64,000 bases of DNA from NCBI RefSeq assembly GCF_001704295.1, contig NZ_CP012334.1, forward strand, positions 372,001 to 436,000. The letters run 5' to 3'. The position numbers and the translations under genes were made by a program. Source of the DNA: Bordetella sp. H567. GTDB taxonomy: Bacteria > Pseudomonadota > Gammaproteobacteria > Burkholderiales > Burkholderiaceae_B. This document shows positions 55,188 through 63,422 of this stretch, piece by piece (the stretch's first letter is position 1; every line of letters starts with the position of its first letter). The notes below the pieces were generated by a model. The model had not been told where the DNA came from and did no database searches. It was given only the letters and a program-made list of their open reading frames with translations.

Positions 55188-56149
55188 GGGCGTGGTTTTC
55201 CAGCGGTGTCTTTCCCGCTTCGCAGTTGCCGCTTTATTACGCCTTCGGCGGCGTGCTGGTACTGCTGATCGTGGCCAGCGTGGTTTCGCTGGCCATGAAG
55301 CGCGCCCGCCCCGGCAAAAACTATACGGAATTGCGTCAGCGCGTGCGTACCTGGTGGTGGATCGCGGCCATCTTCGGCGTAGCGCTGTGCCTGCATCCCA
55401 AGGGCGCCATTATCCTGATGGCGGTCGTCAGCTTCCTGGCCTTCAAGGAATATCTGTCGCTGCTGGCGACGCGGCGAGCCGATCACGTGGTGCTGCTGTG
55501 GGCCTATCTGGCCATTCCCCTTCAGTATTTTTGGGTCTGGCAGGATTGGTACGGCATGTTCATCATTTTCATTCCGGTTTACCTGTTTCTCTTCCTGCCG
55601 ATGCGGATGGCCATGGTCGGAGAGACGCGCGGATTCCTGCATGCGGCGGGCACCCTGCACTGGGGCATGATGACCACGGTGTTCAGCCTCAGCCACATCG
55701 CCTTCCTGGTCAACCTGCCCGATTTGCATGGTCCCCGTCCGCTCACCGGCGGCATGTACGTGTTCTATCTGCTGCTGCTGACGCAACTGAATGACGTGGC
55801 GCAATACATCTGGGGCAAGTGCCTCGGCCGCCACAAGGTGATCCCCAAGGTCAGTCCCAACAAGACGGTGGAAGGACTGGTCGGCGGGGTGTTGACCACC
55901 ACGCTGCTGGCCTGGCTGCTGGCGCCGTGGTTCACGCCGTTCACGCCCATTCAGGCCGTGCTGGTGGGCCTGATGATAGGCGTGGCGGGATTCATCGGCG
56001 ATGTGGTGATGTCCGCCGTCAAGCGCGACATCGGCGTCAAGGACGCCAGCAGCATGCTGCCGGGCCACGGCGGCATCCTGGATCGCCTGGATTCGCTCAG
56101 CTATACCGCGCCGCTGTTCTTCCACGTGTTGTACTACCTGCACTATTGA
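55184..56149 (+). CDS. Phosphatidate cytidylyltransferase (CdsA family, YnbB-like paralogue)
   Basis: A 321-residue membrane enzyme that makes CDP-diacylglycerol from phosphatidate and CTP. The C-terminal CdsA signature is complete: SAVKRDIGVKDASSMLPG followed by HGGILDRLDS, and the upstream SPNKTVEGLVGG loop is typical. About eight membrane helices are expected. A second cdsA-like gene in a phospholipid cassette, rather than next to uppS and dxr, points to a paralogue such as E. coli YnbB. The ATG at 55184 overlaps the previous stop by 4 bp, and plsC follows 13 bp after its stop. It would feed CDP-lipid to the transferase encoded upstream. Confidence 0.93.
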   Translation: MRAWFSSGVFPASQLPLYYAFGGVLVLLIVASVVSLAMKRARPGKNYTELRQRVRTWWWIAAIFGVALCLHPKGAIILMAVVSFLAFKEYLSLLATRRADHVVLLWAYLAIPLQYFWVWQDWYGMFIIFIPVYLFLFLPMRMAMVGETRGFLHAAGTLHWGMMTTVFSLSHIAFLVNLPDLHGPRPLTGGMYVFYLLLLTQLNDVAQYIWGKCLGRHKVIPKVSPNKTVEGLVGGVLTTTLLAWLLAPWFTPFTPIQAVLVGLMIGVAGFIGDVVMSAVKRDIGVKDASSMLPGHGGILDRLDSLSYTAPLFFHVLYYLHY

Positions 56150-56162
56150 AGCGGACGGGGCG

Positions 56163-56867
56163 ATGACGCGCTGGCAACGATTCCTGCGCATGGCTTTCGC
56201 CGTCCTGGTGGCGTGGCCGGTCGTGCGTCTATGGCTGGGCGTGAACGTCCGGCACCGCGAACGGCTGCCGCTGCGCGGGCCCGCCATCGTGGCGGCCAAT
56301 CACAACAGTCATCTGGATATCTGCACCCTGTTGTCCCTGTTCCCGCTGGCGCGGGTGCCCGACGTGCAGCCCGCGGCGGCGGCGGACTATTTCATGAAAG
56401 GCGGCGCGCTGACCTGGATCGCGCGCAACCTGGTGGGCATCGTGCCCGTGGTGCGCGGCGGTATGGCCACCGGCAACGGCGAGCCGCGCGATCCGCTGGA
56501 GGGCTGCTACGAGGCCCTGGAGCGGGGCGCCATCCTGGTGATCTTCCCGGAAGGCACGCGGGGCGAGCCTGAGCGCATGCAGGTCCTGAAAGCCGGGATC
56601 GCCCGCCTGGCCCGGCGTTTTCCGGACGTGCCGGTGGTACCCCTGTACATGCATGGCCTGGGCAAGGCGATGCCCAAGGGGTCTTTCATCCCGTTGCCGG
56701 TTTTCGTGGATATCTTCGTGGGTCGGGCGTTGTCGTGGCGCGGCGATGCGGCGGACAACAAGGCGCGATTCATGCAGACCCTGAGCGACTGTTTTGCCAA
56801 GCTCAGGCTGAAGGCGCGTCCGATAAGCGGCGAGGCGCATCCAGAGGATGGCCCACCGTACGCATGA
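56163..56867 (+). CDS. Lysophospholipid acyltransferase (PlsC/LPLAT family)
   Basis: A 234-residue acyltransferase that would acylate the sn-2 position of lysophosphatidate or a related lysolipid at the membrane. One N-terminal hydrophobic helix (about residues 8-26) precedes the catalytic H-x4-D box NHNSHLD (His47, Asp52). The substrate-binding FPEGTRG box is at about residue 128, and VPLYMHGLGKAMPKG follows. It is third in the operon after the CdsA homologue. In the E. coli ynbABCD set the third gene also carries an acyltransferase-like role, so the three genes likely form a dedicated phospholipid branch. Confidence 0.91.
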   Translation: MTRWQRFLRMAFAVLVAWPVVRLWLGVNVRHRERLPLRGPAIVAANHNSHLDICTLLSLFPLARVPDVQPAAAADYFMKGGALTWIARNLVGIVPVVRGGMATGNGEPRDPLEGCYEALERGAILVIFPEGTRGEPERMQVLKAGIARLARRFPDVPVVPLYMHGLGKAMPKGSFIPLPVFVDIFVGRALSWRGDAADNKARFMQTLSDCFAKLRLKARPISGEAHPEDGPPYA

Positions 56868-56950
56868 CTGCTCCTGCGTATCGCGAATATGGTTCTACCG
56901 GTGGACGACGGTTTCGCGTCCGAAATTTGATGCGATAGGGTGTCGACCAC

Positions 56951-57400
56951 TCAGTCTGCGCCGCTACGCTCGATGAAGGCATCCGCACCAACATGGAAGC
57001 GCGATACCAAGGCGGCAATCTGCCGGGTATTGAATGACCTACGGCCCGCCAGAATCTCGGAGATCACACTTTGACTTCCCACCTCAGGCAGGTCGGACTG
57101 AGTTAGCCCGTGCTGATCCATCAAGAAGCGCAGCACATCCCGCGGTGATGAGGCCGGTATGGAATGGTGATCAGCCTCGTACTCATGCACCGCCGCGGTC
57201 AACAGATCCAGTAGGTCCGCAAGCGGATGCGCAGCGTCCTCACGCGCCGGCGTGTCGCGGGTTTCATCCAGAATCGCTTCAATCAGCGTCAAGGCGCGGT
57301 CGTAGTCCGTCTCATTGCGGATCGCCCCCACGCCCGCTACAGCACGAAACTCTCCATAGCTGCGCGCCACTTCGGCCAGGTCCGGGATCACGGCTTCCAT
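56951..57400 (-). CDS. higA: Antitoxin HigA (XRE family), type II toxin-antitoxin system
   Basis: A 149-residue antitoxin. The N-terminal half (residues 1-75) is the toxin-binding helical part (DYDRALTLIEAILDE and HPLADLLDLLTAAVHEYE), and the C-terminal half is the DNA-binding HTH (DVLRFLMDQHGLTQSDLPEV then GSQSVISEILAGRRSFNTRQ). The larger size, with the extra N-terminal helices, is typical of the HigA that follows a HigB toxin. It overlaps higB by 13 bp downstream of it, the usual toxin-first order of HigBA. A palindrome before higB is the probable self-repression operator. Confidence 0.93.
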   Translation of the reverse strand: MEAVIPDLAEVARSYGEFRAVAGVGAIRNETDYDRALTLIEAILDETRDTPAREDAAHPLADLLDLLTAAVHEYEADHHSIPASSPRDVLRFLMDQHGLTQSDLPEVGSQSVISEILAGRRSFNTRQIAALVSRFHVGADAFIERSGAD

Positions 57401-57669
57401 GAGTCGTACTCCTTGTGCGTAAAAACGTGTTTGATAAAGACGGTCTGCGATCTGAAGACCACATCGGCAACGATGCGGTATTTGTTCCCGCCGACGTCGA
57501 AAACTACATAGCCCTTCACCCAGTCGACTGTATTGAACACCGATTTAAGCGCCGAGAAATCGGTTGCTTCCGCATGTTGTACCGTAGTGTGCCAATGAAG
57601 CAACGCGTTGGCAGAGCCCGGGTGAACGGCCCAGAACGCACGTAGTGACCGTTTGGAAATGATGTGCAT
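57388..57669 (-). CDS. higB: Toxin HigB, type II mRNA interferase
   Basis: A 93-residue HigB/RelE-superfamily toxin that cleaves mRNA on the ribosome. The body matches HigB: MHIISKRSLRAFWAVHP at the start, ANALLHWHTTVQHAE, then VFDVGGNKYRIVADVVF and VFIKHVFTHKEYDSW. ATG 57669 is the normal HigB start; the open frame to 57690 adds seven residues without support. It precedes higA with a 13-bp overlap, so toxin and antitoxin are translated together. Base composition is more AT-rich than the neighbourhood, a sign of acquired DNA. Confidence 0.92.
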   Translation of the reverse strand: MHIISKRSLRAFWAVHPGSANALLHWHTTVQHAEATDFSALKSVFNTVDWVKGYVVFDVGGNKYRIVADVVFRSQTVFIKHVFTHKEYDSWKP

Positions 57670-57671
57670 AA

Positions 57672-57684
57672 GCGATATTATCGC
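57672..57684. promoter_or_regulatory. HigBA operator palindrome
   Basis: GCGATATTATCGC is a perfect 6-bp inverted repeat around one base, ending three bases before the higB ATG on its strand. Type II antitoxins repress by binding such palindromes over their promoter. Confidence 0.6.
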
Positions 57685-57736
57685 AAACACAAATAATTAT
57701 AGCAAGACCAGATGTCGAAATTGACGCAGTAGAGGC

Positions 57737-58209
57737 GTAAGCACTCGCCCGGTACCGTCTTGACGGGTACGGACGCGTTGCTTAGAGCTCGACGTTCCAG
57801 GGCAACAAGTCGGCGACCCGGTTGATCGGATAGTCGCCGATCACCGAGAGCACATGGCGCAGATAGGCCTCGGCATTATTGCCGCTGAGCTTGGCCGTTT
57901 CCATGAGGCTGTACATGGTGGCCGCACGCTCGCCGCCGCGTTCCGATCCGAGGAACAGATAATTCTTGCGGCCAAGGGCGACGCCACGCAGAGACCGTTC
58001 TGCTGCCGAGTTATCGATCTCGACTTCGCCATCATCGAGGTAACGCGTCAATGCCCGCCACTGGTTCAGGGCATAACGGATAGCGTCGGCAGTCACTGAC
58101 TTGCGCGACAGCGTGGGCAGCTGCGCTGCCAGCCATTCCTGCAATGCGGCGACGATGGGTGCGGCGCATTTCTGGCGGACCAGGCGCCGCTGGTCGGGAG
58201 GACTTCCCT
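57737..58209 (-). pseudogene. IS66-family element remnant: C-terminal transposase fragment with one end
   Basis: The frame 58209-57782 encodes about 142 residues of an IS66 transposase: PPDQRRLVRQ, then LQEWLAAQLPTLSRKSVTAD, EIDNSAAERSLRGVALGRKN and the C-terminal domain LFLGSERGGERAATMYSL with AEAYLRHVLSVIGDYP. A TAG at 58208-58210 and the loss of the N-terminal two thirds of the transposase leave it nonfunctional. On the left, 57737 onward (GTAAGCACTCGCCCGGTACC) resembles an IS66 terminal repeat, so one end of the element survives. The tnpA and tnpB partner genes are absent. Confidence 0.85.
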
Positions 58210-58417
58210 AGATGTCCGCCTCTACGCGATACAGCTCGGTGGGCTTGCCCTGTCTGTCCGGACACGATTCCACATGGCGTTTCCGGCAGCCGTGGCAGGG
58301 CACGCCCAGAACGCACATAGCCGTCAAGCCACCTGACCACGATTTTGAGGAAGTTCGCCGGTGCGGGGCTTATATTGAGAATCTTCCAAATGCCTGCGCT
58401 TTCAGAAGTTTTTGTGA
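58210..58417. other. Gap between IS66 remnant and tRNA-Leu
   Basis: No clear gene. The reverse strand holds a 36-codon frame starting at 58318 (product beginning MCVLGVPCHGCRKRH, four cysteines) that reaches the TAG at 58208, without a ribosome-binding site, so I do not call it. Confidence 0.3.
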
Positions 58418-58502
58418 TGGTGCCCGGGGCCGGAATCGAACCGGCACGCCTTGCGGCGGGGGATTTTGAGTCCCCTGCGTCTACCAATTTCACCACCCGG
58501 GC
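58418..58502 (-). tRNA. tRNA-Leu (CAA)
   Basis: The reverse strand folds as a long-variable-arm tRNA. The acceptor stem is GCCCGGG paired with CCCGGGC, then discriminator A and an encoded CCA. The anticodon stem GGGGA/TCCCC closes the loop CTCAAAA, giving anticodon CAA, which reads UUG leucine codons. The T arm GCCGGTTCGAATCCGGC is standard. Its 3' end faces the IS66 remnant and HigBA, consistent with a past integration site. Confidence 0.96.
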
Positions 58503-58597
58503 AGGTCGTGCGCAGGCGTCTGTACGGGTGCGGCCGGGTCCCGGGAGGGAACGGACGACCAAGACGCTGCGTGGCGGAAGGCCCGCATTATAGCCCA

Positions 58598-58625
58598 CTT
58601 GAAAACCTTCCCGCCGCCCCCATAT
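58598..58625 (+). promoter_or_regulatory. Sigma-32 heat-shock promoter of htpG
   Basis: CTTGAAA (58598-58604), 13 bases, then CCCCATAT (58618-58625) fits the RpoH consensus CTTGAAA-N11-16-CCCCATNT at every position. It lies 85 bp before the htpG ATG. Confidence 0.9.
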
Positions 58626-58710
58626 CCCAGCCCATCGGCGGCGCAGCGCTTGCCGATCCGGCCCGGCGGCTCGACCGCCATCCCACCAACGCAGACACCA
58701 AGATTTCGAC

Positions 58711-60618
58711 ATGAGCGAAACCGCATCCCAATCCGCATCGGAAACCCTGGGCTTCCAGGCAGAGGTCAAGCAGCTGCTGCACCTCATGATCCATTCCCTG
58801 TACAGCAACAAGGAAATCTTCCTGCGCGAGCTGGTCTCGAACGCCTCCGATGCCTGCGATAAGCTGCGCTTCGAGGCGATCGACAACCCATCGTTGATGG
58901 AAGGCGATACCGAACTGGGTATCCGGGTGGACTACGACAAGGCCGCCCGCACGGTCACCATCTCGGACAACGGCATCGGCCTGTCGCGCGAGGAAGCCGT
59001 CGCCAACCTGGGCACCATCGCCCGTTCCGGCACCCGCGAGTTCTTTTCCAAGCTGACCGGCGACAAGCAGAAGGACGCCCAGCTGATCGGTCAGTTCGGC
59101 GTCGGCTTCTATTCGTCCTTCATCGTGGCGGACAAGGTCACCGTGGTCAGCCGCCGTGCCGGTGCGCCCGCGGACCATGCGGTGCGCTGGGAGTCGGATG
59201 GCCAGGGTGAATTCACCATCGCCCAGGTGGAAAAGTCCGGCCGCGGCACCGATGTGACGCTGCACCTGCGCGCCGACGAGGACGAACTGCTCAGCAGCTG
59301 GAAGCTGCGGGAAATACTGCGCCACTATTCCGACCACATCTCCCTGCCCATCCGCATGGCCAAGGAAGAATGGGATGCGGAAAAGGGCGAGCAGGTCCGC
59401 AAGGATGAACTGGAGACGGTCAACCAGGCCAACGCCCTGTGGACCCGTTCCCGGAACGACATCACCGAAGAGCAATACCGCGAGTTCTATAAGCACGTCG
59501 CGCACGACTACGACGATCCGCTCGCCTGGACGCACAACCGCGTGGAAGGCCGCAGCGAATATACACAGCTGCTGTACATCCCCAAGCACGCCCCCATGGA
59601 TATGTGGGACCGCGACGCGCGCCGCGGCGTGAAGCTGTACGTCAAGCGCGTGTTCATCATGGACGACGCCGAACAGCTGCTGCCGATGTACCTGCGCTTC
59701 GTGCGCGGCGTGATCGACTCGGCCGACCTACCGCTGAACGTATCGCGTGAAATCCTGCAGGAAAGCCGCGACGTGCGGGCCATCCGCGAAGGGTCCGCCA
59801 AGCGTGTGTTGTCGCTGCTGGAAGACCTGGCGGAAAACCGCAAGGACGACTACGCGGTGTTCTGGGAAGAGTTCGGCAAGGTGCTGAAGGAAGGCACCGG
59901 CGAAGACACCGCCAACCAGGAACGCATCGCCAAGCTGCTGCGCTTCGCCTCCACGCATAACGAAGACGGCGCGCAGAATGTCTCCTTTGCCGACTATGTG
60001 TCGCGCATGAAGGAAGGCCAGGACAAAATCTATTACGTCACGGCTGAAACCTATGCCGGGGCCCGCAACAGCCCCCATCTGGAGATTTTCCGCAAAAAAG
60101 GCATCGAGGTGCTGCTGCTGTCCGATCGCGTGGACGAGTGGATGCTGTCGTATCTGCGCGAGTTCGACGGCAAGTCGCTGGTTTCGGTGGCCAAGGGCGG
60201 CCTGGACCTGGACGCGCTGGCGGACGAGGAAGAAAAGAAGCGCCAGGCCGAAGTGCAGGAATCCTTCAAGCCGCTGGTCGAACGCCTGAAGACCGCGCTG
60301 GGCGACAAGGTGGCCGACGTGCGCGTGACGCTGCGGTTGGTCGATTCGCCGGCCTGCATCGTGGTGGGCCAGAACGAGCTCAGCCCGAATATGCTGCGCA
60401 TGCTGAAGGCGGCGGGTCAGGAAGCGCCGGCGGTCAAGCCCACGCTGGAAATCAATCCGGAGCACGGACTGGTGGAACGCGTGCGCGATGCGGCTGACGC
60501 GGATTTCGACAACTGGGCCCAACTGCTGCTGGACCAGGCCATGCTGGCCGAAGGCGCGCAGCTGGCGGATCCCGCGGCCTTCGTGAAGCGGATGAATGCC
60601 TTGCTGCTGAAGGCATAA
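58711..60618 (+). CDS. htpG: Molecular chaperone HtpG (Hsp90)
   Basis: The bacterial Hsp90, 635 residues, a cytosolic dimeric ATP-dependent chaperone that acts with DnaK. The N-terminal GHKL ATPase has [19 protein letters not shown] with the catalytic Glu and the ATP-binding Asn, then [12 protein letters not shown] and [17 protein letters not shown]. The middle domain includes [17 protein letters not shown] with the ATP-contacting arginine, and the C-terminal dimer domain follows. All family signatures are intact. A perfect sigma-32 promoter lies upstream and an intrinsic terminator downstream, so it is a single-gene heat-shock transcript. Confidence 0.99.
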   Translation: MSETASQSASETLGFQAEVKQLLHLMIHSLYSNKEIFLRELVSNASDACDKLRFEAIDNPSLMEGDTELGIRVDYDKAARTVTISDNGIGLSREEAVANLGTIARSGTREFFSKLTGDKQKDAQLIGQFGVGFYSSFIVADKVTVVSRRAGAPADHAVRWESDGQGEFTIAQVEKSGRGTDVTLHLRADEDELLSSWKLREILRHYSDHISLPIRMAKEEWDAEKGEQVRKDELETVNQANALWTRSRNDITEEQYREFYKHVAHDYDDPLAWTHNRVEGRSEYTQLLYIPKHAPMDMWDRDARRGVKLYVKRVFIMDDAEQLLPMYLRFVRGVIDSADLPLNVSREILQESRDVRAIREGSAKRVLSLLEDLAENRKDDYAVFWEEFGKVLKEGTGEDTANQERIAKLLRFASTHNEDGAQNVSFADYVSRMKEGQDKIYYVTAETYAGARNSPHLEIFRKKGIEVLLLSDRVDEWMLSYLREFDGKSLVSVAKGGLDLDALADEEEKKRQAEVQESFKPLVERLKTALGDKVADVRVTLRLVDSPACIVVGQNELSPNMLRMLKAAGQEAPAVKPTLEINPEHGLVERVRDAADADFDNWAQLLLDQAMLAEGAQLADPAAFVKRMNALLLKA

Positions 60619-60719
60619 GGCGCGGCGCGCGCCTCCCGGCGTCGCGCTGCTCGAAGTCCGGGTTGGACTTCTTGTACAGCGGGATGTCGTGGAACGTGAC
60701 GGGGATTCCGGCATGTATG

Positions 60720-60752
60720 GGGTGGATAGCCTATGGGCGATCCACCCTTTTT
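60720..60752 (+). terminator. Rho-independent terminator of htpG
   Basis: GGGTGGAT, one mismatch, GCC, then a four-base loop and the returning GGC and ATCCACCC form an 11-pair stem that is followed by TTTTT. It lies 102 bp after the htpG stop. Confidence 0.9.
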
Positions 60753-60820
60753 ACTGAAGGCTGAACGCGGCGTGACGGATGCGCTAAACGATTTATTCCC
60801 GCCATCCGCGCATTGCCGCC

Positions 60821-62128
60821 TCACATCTCGATGCGCTCCACCTTGCCCACCAGCAGGATGTAGGAAAGCGCGCCCAGCAGCGCGAGCGAGGCCACATACA
60901 CGATGGCCGGCGCGAAGTTGTTCTGCGTCACCAGGTAGCCGATGACGATGGGCGTGCAGATCGACGACAGGTTGCCCACGAAGTTGAACACGCCGCCGGT
61001 CAGGCCCAGCAGCCGCACGGGGGCCAGCGTGGACACCAGCGACCACGTGATGGAGGCCAGCCCATTGCCGAAGAAGGCCAGCGCCAGGAAGAAGATGACC
61101 CAGGCGGTGGAGTCGGTGTAGTTGGCCCCTATCATGGACGTGGAAATCAGCAGGCCCAGGATGATGGGCAGCTTGCGCGCCATGCCCACCGAGGCGCCGC
61201 GGCGGATCAGCCAGTCCGAGAGCACGCCGGAGCACAGCACGCCGATGAACGCGGCCAGGAAAGGTACGGACGCCAGGAAACCCGACTTGATGAAGTCCAT
61301 GCCGCGGTACTTCACCAGGTACGTGGGGAACCAGGTCAGGAAGAACCACAGCGTCGAGGTCAGACAGAACTGGCCCAGGTAGACGCCCCACAGCTTGCGG
61401 CGCGACATGACCAGGCCCAGGTCGGCCCAGGCGAAGGGCGCTTTCTTTTCGGTGACCCGGCGTTCCAGGTCGACCACGCCGCCGCCCTGGCGGATGAGTT
61501 CGATCTCGGTCTCGTTGGCACCGCGGAATTCCCGGGGTTCCCGGTAGACGAGGAACCACAGCACGCCCCAGACGATGCCCAGCAAACCGGTCGTAATGAA
61601 GACCATGTGCCAGCCGTAGCGGTGCTGCAGCCAGGCCAGGACGGGCGTCAGGAACGCCAGCCCGACGAATTGGCCCGAGGTATAGAAGCCGATGGCCGTC
61701 GCGCGCTCGCGTTCCGGAAACCACGTCGTGACGACGCGGTTGTTGATGGGATAGGCCGGCGCTTCCAGCGCGCCGACGGCCAGGCGCAGCACGAACAACG
61801 CCACAAAGCTGCTGGCGAAGCCCATGAAGAAGGTAGCGGCGGACCATAGGATCAGCGCGATGGCGTAGAGCAGGCGCGGGGCCACGCGGTCGACCAGCCA
61901 GCCGCCGGGGATCTGCATGGCTGCGTAGGTCCAGCCGAAGGCCGACAGGATCAAGCCTTCATGCACGGTGTCCAGGCCGAACTCGTCTTTCAGCGCCGGC
62001 GCGGCGATCGAAAGGTTGCTGCGGTCCAGGTAATTGATCACCACGGTAATGAACAACATCACCATGATCAGGTAGCGGCTGCGAGTGGCTTGTGCGCCGG
62101 GCAAGGCGCCGGTGTATGCGGTCTGCAC
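60821..62128 (-). CDS. MFS transporter, anion:cation symporter family (galactonate/glucarate importer)
   Basis: A 435-residue inner-membrane symporter with 12 helices of the ACS family (DgoT/GudP type), which imports hexonate or hexarate with protons. The helix 1 region VVINYLDRSNLSIAAPAL carries the conserved Asp-Arg, and the motif A loop is GGWLVDRVAPRLLYAIAL. The helix 4 tract EAPAYPINNRVVTTWFPERERA and YTSGQFVGLAFLTPV are characteristic. It is the third gene of the dgo-like operon, 145 bp after dgoD, so D-galactonate is the likely substrate. Confidence 0.92.
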   Translation of the reverse strand: MQTAYTGALPGAQATRSRYLIMVMLFITVVINYLDRSNLSIAAPALKDEFGLDTVHEGLILSAFGWTYAAMQIPGGWLVDRVAPRLLYAIALILWSAATFFMGFASSFVALFVLRLAVGALEAPAYPINNRVVTTWFPERERATAIGFYTSGQFVGLAFLTPVLAWLQHRYGWHMVFITTGLLGIVWGVLWFLVYREPREFRGANETEIELIRQGGGVVDLERRVTEKKAPFAWADLGLVMSRRKLWGVYLGQFCLTSTLWFFLTWFPTYLVKYRGMDFIKSGFLASVPFLAAFIGVLCSGVLSDWLIRRGASVGMARKLPIILGLLISTSMIGANYTDSTAWVIFFLALAFFGNGLASITWSLVSTLAPVRLLGLTGGVFNFVGNLSSICTPIVIGYLVTQNNFAPAIVYVASLALLGALSYILLVGKVERIEM

Positions 62129-62273
62129 GGGTGGTCTCCTTGTTGTTGTCCTTGGGCTCGATGGTCCCGCTGAGCGCGCGGTACGCGCGCGGCGGGCATA
62201 TCCTCTCGTTATCGCGGTACGGCGGGTCGCGCGATCATGGGCCTCGTACGGCGCCCCACACGCGGGCGCCCGC

Positions 62274-63422
62274 CTACCATTCAGCGAAGCTGCCGTCCTG
62301 GTGGCGCCACACCGGGTTGCGCCAGCGGTGTCCCACCGCGGCCCGCTCCTTGACGTATTCCTCGTTTACCTCGATGCCCAGGCCGGGGCCTTGGGGGATC
62401 GCGACCATGCCGTCGCGATAGGCGAAGACTTCACGGTTGCTGACATAGTCCAGCAGGTCGTTGGCGGCGTTGTAATGGATGCCCAGGCTCTGTTCCTGGA
62501 TGAAGGCGTTGTAGCAGCCCGCGTCGATCTGCAGGCAGGCTGCAAGGGCAATGGGGCCCAGCGGGCAGTGCAGCGCCAGCGCGACGTCATAGGTCTCGGC
62601 CATCGCGGCGATCTTGCGCGTTTCGGTGATGCCGCCGGCATGGGAGGGATCGGGCTGGATGATGTCCACGTAGCCTTCGGACAGGATGCGCTTGAAATCC
62701 CAACGCGAGTACAGCCGTTCGCCCAGCGCGATCGGCGTGGACGACAGCGGGGCCAATTCCTTCAGGGCTTCGGCGTGTTCGCTGAGCACCGGTTCTTCGA
62801 TGAACATCAGCTTGTAGGGCTCCAGCTCCTTGATCAAGACCTTCGCCATGGGCTTGTGCACGCGCCCGTGGAAGTCCACGCCGATGCCCACGTCGGGCCC
62901 CACCGCATCGCGCACCGCGGCAACGTTTTCCAGGCACTTGCGCACCTTGTCGTGCGAGTCGATGTACTGCAGTTCTTCCGTGCCATTCATCTTGACCGCG
63001 GTGAAGCCGCGCTCGACGGCGGCCTTGGCCGCGGCCGCGGTATCCGCGGGGCGGTCGCCGCCGATCCAGGAATACACGCGTATGCGGTCGCGCACGTTGC
63101 CGCCCAGTAGCTGGGATACCGGCACGCCCAGGGCCCGGCCCTTGATATCCCATAGGGCCTGGTCGATGCCCGCCAGCGCGCTCATGTGGATCGCGCCGCC
63201 ACGATAGAAGCCGCCGCGGTACAGCACGGTCCAGTGGTCTTCGATATTGCGCGGATCCTTGCCGACCAGGTAGTCGGACAATTCCTCGACCGCCGCGGCG
63301 ACGCTGTGCGCGCGGCCTTCCACGACGGGTTCGCCCCAGCCGGCGACGCCTTCGTCGGTCTCTATTTTCAGGAAGCACCAGCGCGGCGGAACGATGTAGG
63401 TGGTGAGCTTGGTGATTTTCAT
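62274..63422 (-). CDS. dgoD: D-galactonate dehydratase DgoD
   Basis: A 382-residue enolase-superfamily enzyme that dehydrates D-galactonate to 2-keto-3-deoxygalactonate in the DeLey-Doudoroff pathway. The magnesium ligands Asp183, Glu209 and Glu235 lie at the E. coli DgoD positions, with the general base His185 in VDFHGRVHK and a second catalytic His in [12 protein letters not shown]. Start [15 protein letters not shown] is diagnostic. ATG 63422 overlaps the stop of the upstream aldolase gene by 4 bp, so the two are coupled. Confidence 0.96.
   Translation of the reverse strand: MKITKLTTYIVPPRWCFLKIETDEGVAGWGEPVVEGRAHSVAAAVEELSDYLVGKDPRNIEDHWTVLYRGGFYRGGAIHMSALAGIDQALWDIKGRALGVPVSQLLGGNVRDRIRVYSWIGGDRPADTAAAAKAAVERGFTAVKMNGTEELQYIDSHDKVRKCLENVAAVRDAVGPDVGIGVDFHGRVHKPMAKVLIKELEPYKLMFIEEPVLSEHAEALKELAPLSSTPIALGERLYSRWDFKRILSEGYVDIIQPDPSHAGGITETRKIAAMAETYDVALALHCPLGPIALAACLQIDAGCYNAFIQEQSLGIHYNAANDLLDYVSNREVFAYRDGMVAIPQGPGLGIEVNEEYVKERAAVGHRWRNPVWRHQDGSFAEW

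Noticed and set aside
58208-58318. A 36-codon Cys-rich frame (CxxC) on the - strand next to the IS66 relic
   Set aside because: It lacks a ribosome-binding site and lies in decayed mobile DNA; it could be chance.
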